Shown here in pieces: positions 6,027 through 7,854 of a DNA stretch of 7,854 nt. Made by a program: the position numbers and the translations under genes. The stretch comes from Deltaproteobacteria bacterium (GTDB lineage Bacteria > Desulfobacterota > Desulfobaccia > Desulfobaccales > 0-14-0-80-60-11), in the NCBI GenBank assembly GCA_021817645.1, contig JAKAGH010000145.1, positions 1 through 7,854 of the forward strand, in the 5' to 3' direction. The stretch's first letter is position 1. Every line of letters begins with the position of its first letter. Under the pieces are notes generated by a model. That model saw only the letters and a program-made list of their open reading frames with translations. It did no database searches and was not told the origin of the DNA.

Positions 6027-6054
6027 GGGGTCAGGGGTCAGGGATCAGGGGTTA
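6027..6054 (+). repeat. Four tandem 7-bp repeats (GGGGTCA-type) after the regulator stop
   Basis: Units GGGGTCA, GGGGTCA, GGGATCA and GGGGTTA follow directly on one another, starting 6 bp after the TGA of the regulator. The apparent short reading frame that begins at ATGA (6018) encodes these repeats and looks spurious. Confidence 0.7.
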
Positions 6055-6063
6055 GAAAAATAG

Positions 6064-6080
6064 GGCGGTCTATGACCGCC
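6064..6080. repeat. Short hairpin GGCGGTC-TAT-GACCGCC
   Basis: A perfect 7-bp GC-rich stem with a 3-nt loop, 43 bp after the regulator stop. It is not followed by a T tract on either strand (plus: GAAAATTC), so it is at best a weak terminator for the regulator transcript. It belongs to the repeat-dense gap 6022-6305. Confidence 0.5.
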
Positions 6081-6116
6081 GAAAATTCGCAGGCACGGCA
6101 CGTCCTTAAGGTTTAT

Positions 6117-6303
6117 GAAAAGTTCAAGGTTCAAAGTTGGGAAAAGTACCCCTGTGAAAATTTCTTAGCGGTGGCGCAGGATTTCCAGCCTGCGCATCAA
6201 GACTTTCAGAGCAGTCATTCATGGGTCTGCGGCACACCCATAAATTATGAAAAGTTCCCGGGAATTGGGCACTTAGCTTTAAACTTTGAACCTTGAACTT
6301 TTC
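6117..6303. mobile_element. MITE-like element with perfect 22-bp terminal inverted repeats
   Basis: The ends 6117-6138 (GAAAAGTTCAAGGTTC...) and 6282-6303 are perfect inverted copies over 22 bp, enclosing 143 bp. Inside are a hairpin GCGCAGG/CCTGCGC (6174-6195), a near-perfect palindrome ATGGGT..ACCCAT (6221-6241), and a second copy of TTATGAAAAGTTC (6245-6257; first copy 6113-6125). There is no coding capacity and no clear target-site duplication. It may be a non-autonomous element or a REP-type intergenic repeat. The repeat family seems common in Desulfobacterota-like genomes, from recollection. Confidence 0.55.
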
Positions 6304-6317
6304 GTAACAGACAAAAA

Positions 6318-6344
6318 ACTCTATTTTTCCGAAAAATTAAGAGT
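6318..6344. promoter_or_regulatory. Imperfect dyad upstream of the SBBP gene
   Basis: ACTCT-ATTTTT-CCG-AAAAAT-(TA)-AGAGT: the arms pair apart from a 2-nt bulge on the right. It lies 26 bp before the ATG at 6370. It could be an operator or leader stem; no promoter is convincing here. Confidence 0.3.
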
Positions 6345-6369
6345 ACAATCATGCATGAGGAGGCGAGTT

Positions 6370-7854
6370 ATGCGTAGACTTGCCGCTTATCTGCTGATCA
6401 TCGCCATTCTCGGGGTCAGCTATTCCTCTGCCCAAGCCCAGACCCAGACCCGGCATCTGGTTTTCTCCACCTATCTGGGGCCAAAGACGCCCCCTACCGG
6501 CCATGCGCATACCTTCGCCCAAAACTGCACCTGTGACTCCCAGGGGAATGTCTACGTAACCGGCGCCACCGACATCTCCAACCTTCCCGTTTCTCCGAAT
6601 GCCTTCCAACAGGGCCCCGCACCCAACAGCACGCAGTCGGCGTTCGTGGCGAAATACGGCCCCAACGGCCAATCGCTCTGGTGCACCTACCTCGGGGGCA
6701 ACAATCAAAGCATGGGCATCGGGGTGGCCGCCATGCCGAATGGCGGTGTGGTGGTCGTCGGGCTCACCACTTCGGATAACTTCCCCACCAAGAACGCTTA
6801 CCAGAACCAGTACCGCGGCAATACGGATTACTTCGTGACCGTATTTGATGCGAACGGCAACCTGACATACTCGACGTACCTGGGCGGGAGCGGGGTGGAG
6901 GGACAATCAGCGAACTCGTCAACGCCCTTTGCCGATGACCAAAACAATGGCAACTGTGTGGCGGTAGATGCCCAAGGTCTGGTCTATGTTGCCGGCATGA
7001 CTTCTTCCAGCGACTTCCCGGTGAGGCGCAATGCTCAGCAGGCCGTGATTGGCGGCGGGATGGACGCCTGCCTGTGCATCATCGACCCCTCCCAGAGCGG
7101 GCCCAACTCGTTAATTTACGCCAGTTTCCTGGGAGGGGGCGGTGATGACCAGGGGCACAGTGTGGCGGTTAACGCCTCCGGCAGCCTCATCGCTGTGGCC
7201 GGCTATACCGACTCCGGCTATAACGGCTCCTCGCCTCTCTTTCCCACCACCACCAACGCCTTGGCCCAGAAACCCGCGTCGAACTTTAGAAGCAACGGCT
7301 TTGTGACCCAATTCCAGCCCGGTTCCCCCAAGTACAATATGCTCTACTCCACCTACCTGGGGGGGAGTGGGACTCAAGACAATCCCCGGGATGACTCCTA
7401 CGGCATGGTCATGGATTCATCAGGGCGCATCGTGGTCACGGGCCGCACGGGGGACCAGGACTTTCCGATGACCGCGAGCGGCCCCACCATCTTCAACAGC
7501 ACTCCCAGTCTCACTAACGACGAGCCCTACGTGGTGAAGATTGATCCTACCTTGATCGGCCCACTCTCCCTCGTTTACTCCACCTTCTTGGGAGGCGAGG
7601 GTGGCTTCTGCACCAGCCTGGGCATCGATGCGCGGGGAACGGTCTATGTGGCCGGGGAGAGTACCGCCCAGGGGGCGCCATGGGTGTCCGGCAACTTGAC
7701 GTCGCCCACGACCTTTCCATACACCCAAAACGCCCTGATCAAGGCGCTACCGACCGGCTCTGAGCACGTCATCTTCATGGTAATCGACCCAAGCGGCGCC
7801 AATCTGAGCTACTCCACCTTTCTCGGGGGGTCCGGCGGTGACCGCGCTTACGTG
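6370..7854 (+). CDS. Secreted SBBP (beta-propeller) repeat protein, partial at the right edge
   Basis: The frame is open for 495 codons with no stop. AGGAGG, 6 nt before ATG 6370, fixes the start. The N-terminus is a Sec signal peptide: MRR, hydrophobic LAAYLLIIAILGV, then an AQA cleavage site after residue 23. The mature part is built of SBBP units (Pfam Beta-propeller repeat type) that open with YSTYLGGSG or a variant and continue toward a VYVxGxTxSxDFP strand. Units begin near residues 33, 105, 168, 251, 327, 404 and 482, spaced 63-83 residues apart. The first unit is degenerate (STYLGPKTP). Proteins of this type are exported or surface-exposed in environmental bacteria. Ligand and role are unknown, and any C-terminal anchor or sorting domain lies outside the window. 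It is separated by repeats from the nitrogen genes and is probably unrelated to them. Confidence 0.93.
   Translation, partial: MRRLAAYLLIIAILGVSYSSAQAQTQTRHLVFSTYLGPKTPPTGHAHTFAQNCTCDSQGNVYVTGATDISNLPVSPNAFQQGPAPNSTQSAFVAKYGPNGQSLWCTYLGGNNQSMGIGVAAMPNGGVVVVGLTTSDNFPTKNAYQNQYRGNTDYFVTVFDANGNLTYSTYLGGSGVEGQSANSSTPFADDQNNGNCVAVDAQGLVYVAGMTSSSDFPVRRNAQQAVIGGGMDACLCIIDPSQSGPNSLIYASFLGGGGDDQGHSVAVNASGSLIAVAGYTDSGYNGSSPLFPTTTNALAQKPASNFRSNGFVTQFQPGSPKYNMLYSTYLGGSGTQDNPRDDSYGMVMDSSGRIVVTGRTGDQDFPMTASGPTIFNSTPSLTNDEPYVVKIDPTLIGPLSLVYSTFLGGEGGFCTSLGIDARGTVYVAGESTAQGAPWVSGNLTSPTTFPYTQNALIKALPTGSEHVIFMVIDPSGANLSYSTFLGGSGGDRAYV

Noticed and set aside
6018..6296. 92-codon plus-strand frame overlapping the regulator stop (ATGA)
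   Set aside because: It reads through tandem 7-bp repeats and the MITE-like element; the protein has no recognisable domain and the composition is that of translated repeats.
6344..6349. TACAAT as a -10 box for the SBBP gene
   Set aside because: Transcription would start at about 6356, leaving only ~14 nt and almost no room before the Shine-Dalgarno sequence; no -35 match is present.
1..7854. CRISPR array, tRNA, rRNA, integrase or phage genes
   Set aside because: No regularly spaced direct repeats, cloverleaf-like sequences, rRNA segments or recombinase/phage motifs were seen on either strand.

Overview
The window looks like chromosomal DNA of a GC-rich anaerobic bacterium. The nearest fit I can suggest is Desulfobacterota (deltaproteobacterial, Desulfobacca/Syntrophobacter-like). 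This is inferred from the gene types (GSI-alpha glutamine synthetase, stand-alone FMN-type glutamate-synthase-like protein, B12-dependent radical SAM protein, SBBP-repeat secreted protein), a sigma-54-like promoter, and 'ACCACAGAG' and 'GTTCAAGGTTCAAAG' intergenic repeats. It is not proven by a marker gene.

Layout. Three genes lie on the minus strand: a glutamine synthetase cut by the left edge (1-1014), a cobalamin-binding radical SAM protein (1219-2544), and an FMN-binding glutamate-synthase-family protein with an N-terminal cysteine cluster (2727-4367). A 352-bp AT-rich control region (4368-4719) separates the last of these from a divergent plus-strand regulator (4720-6021). That regulator joins a KaiC/RecA-like domain lacking its P-loop, an XRE helix-turn-helix and a C-terminal cupin. 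A repeat-dense gap (6022-6369) follows, with a 187-bp MITE-like element. The window ends inside a secreted SBBP beta-propeller-repeat protein (6370-7854, open at the right edge).

How it may work together (inference). glnA and the glutamate-synthase-like gene suggest a nitrogen-assimilation neighbourhood, with the fused KaiC-XRE-cupin protein as the obvious local regulator. The non-coding DNA supports shared control. The 13-mer TACATAnTTGTTA forms the two arms of a long palindrome about 100 bp upstream of the predicted glnA start site. It occurs again in the control region between the glutamate-synthase-like gene and the regulator. That region also holds twin TTAGTnnnACTAA palindromes 51 bp apart, divergent promoters, and an intrinsic-terminator hairpin inside the predicted leader of the glutamate-synthase-like gene, which looks like an attenuator. 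These regulatory readings come from sequence inspection only.
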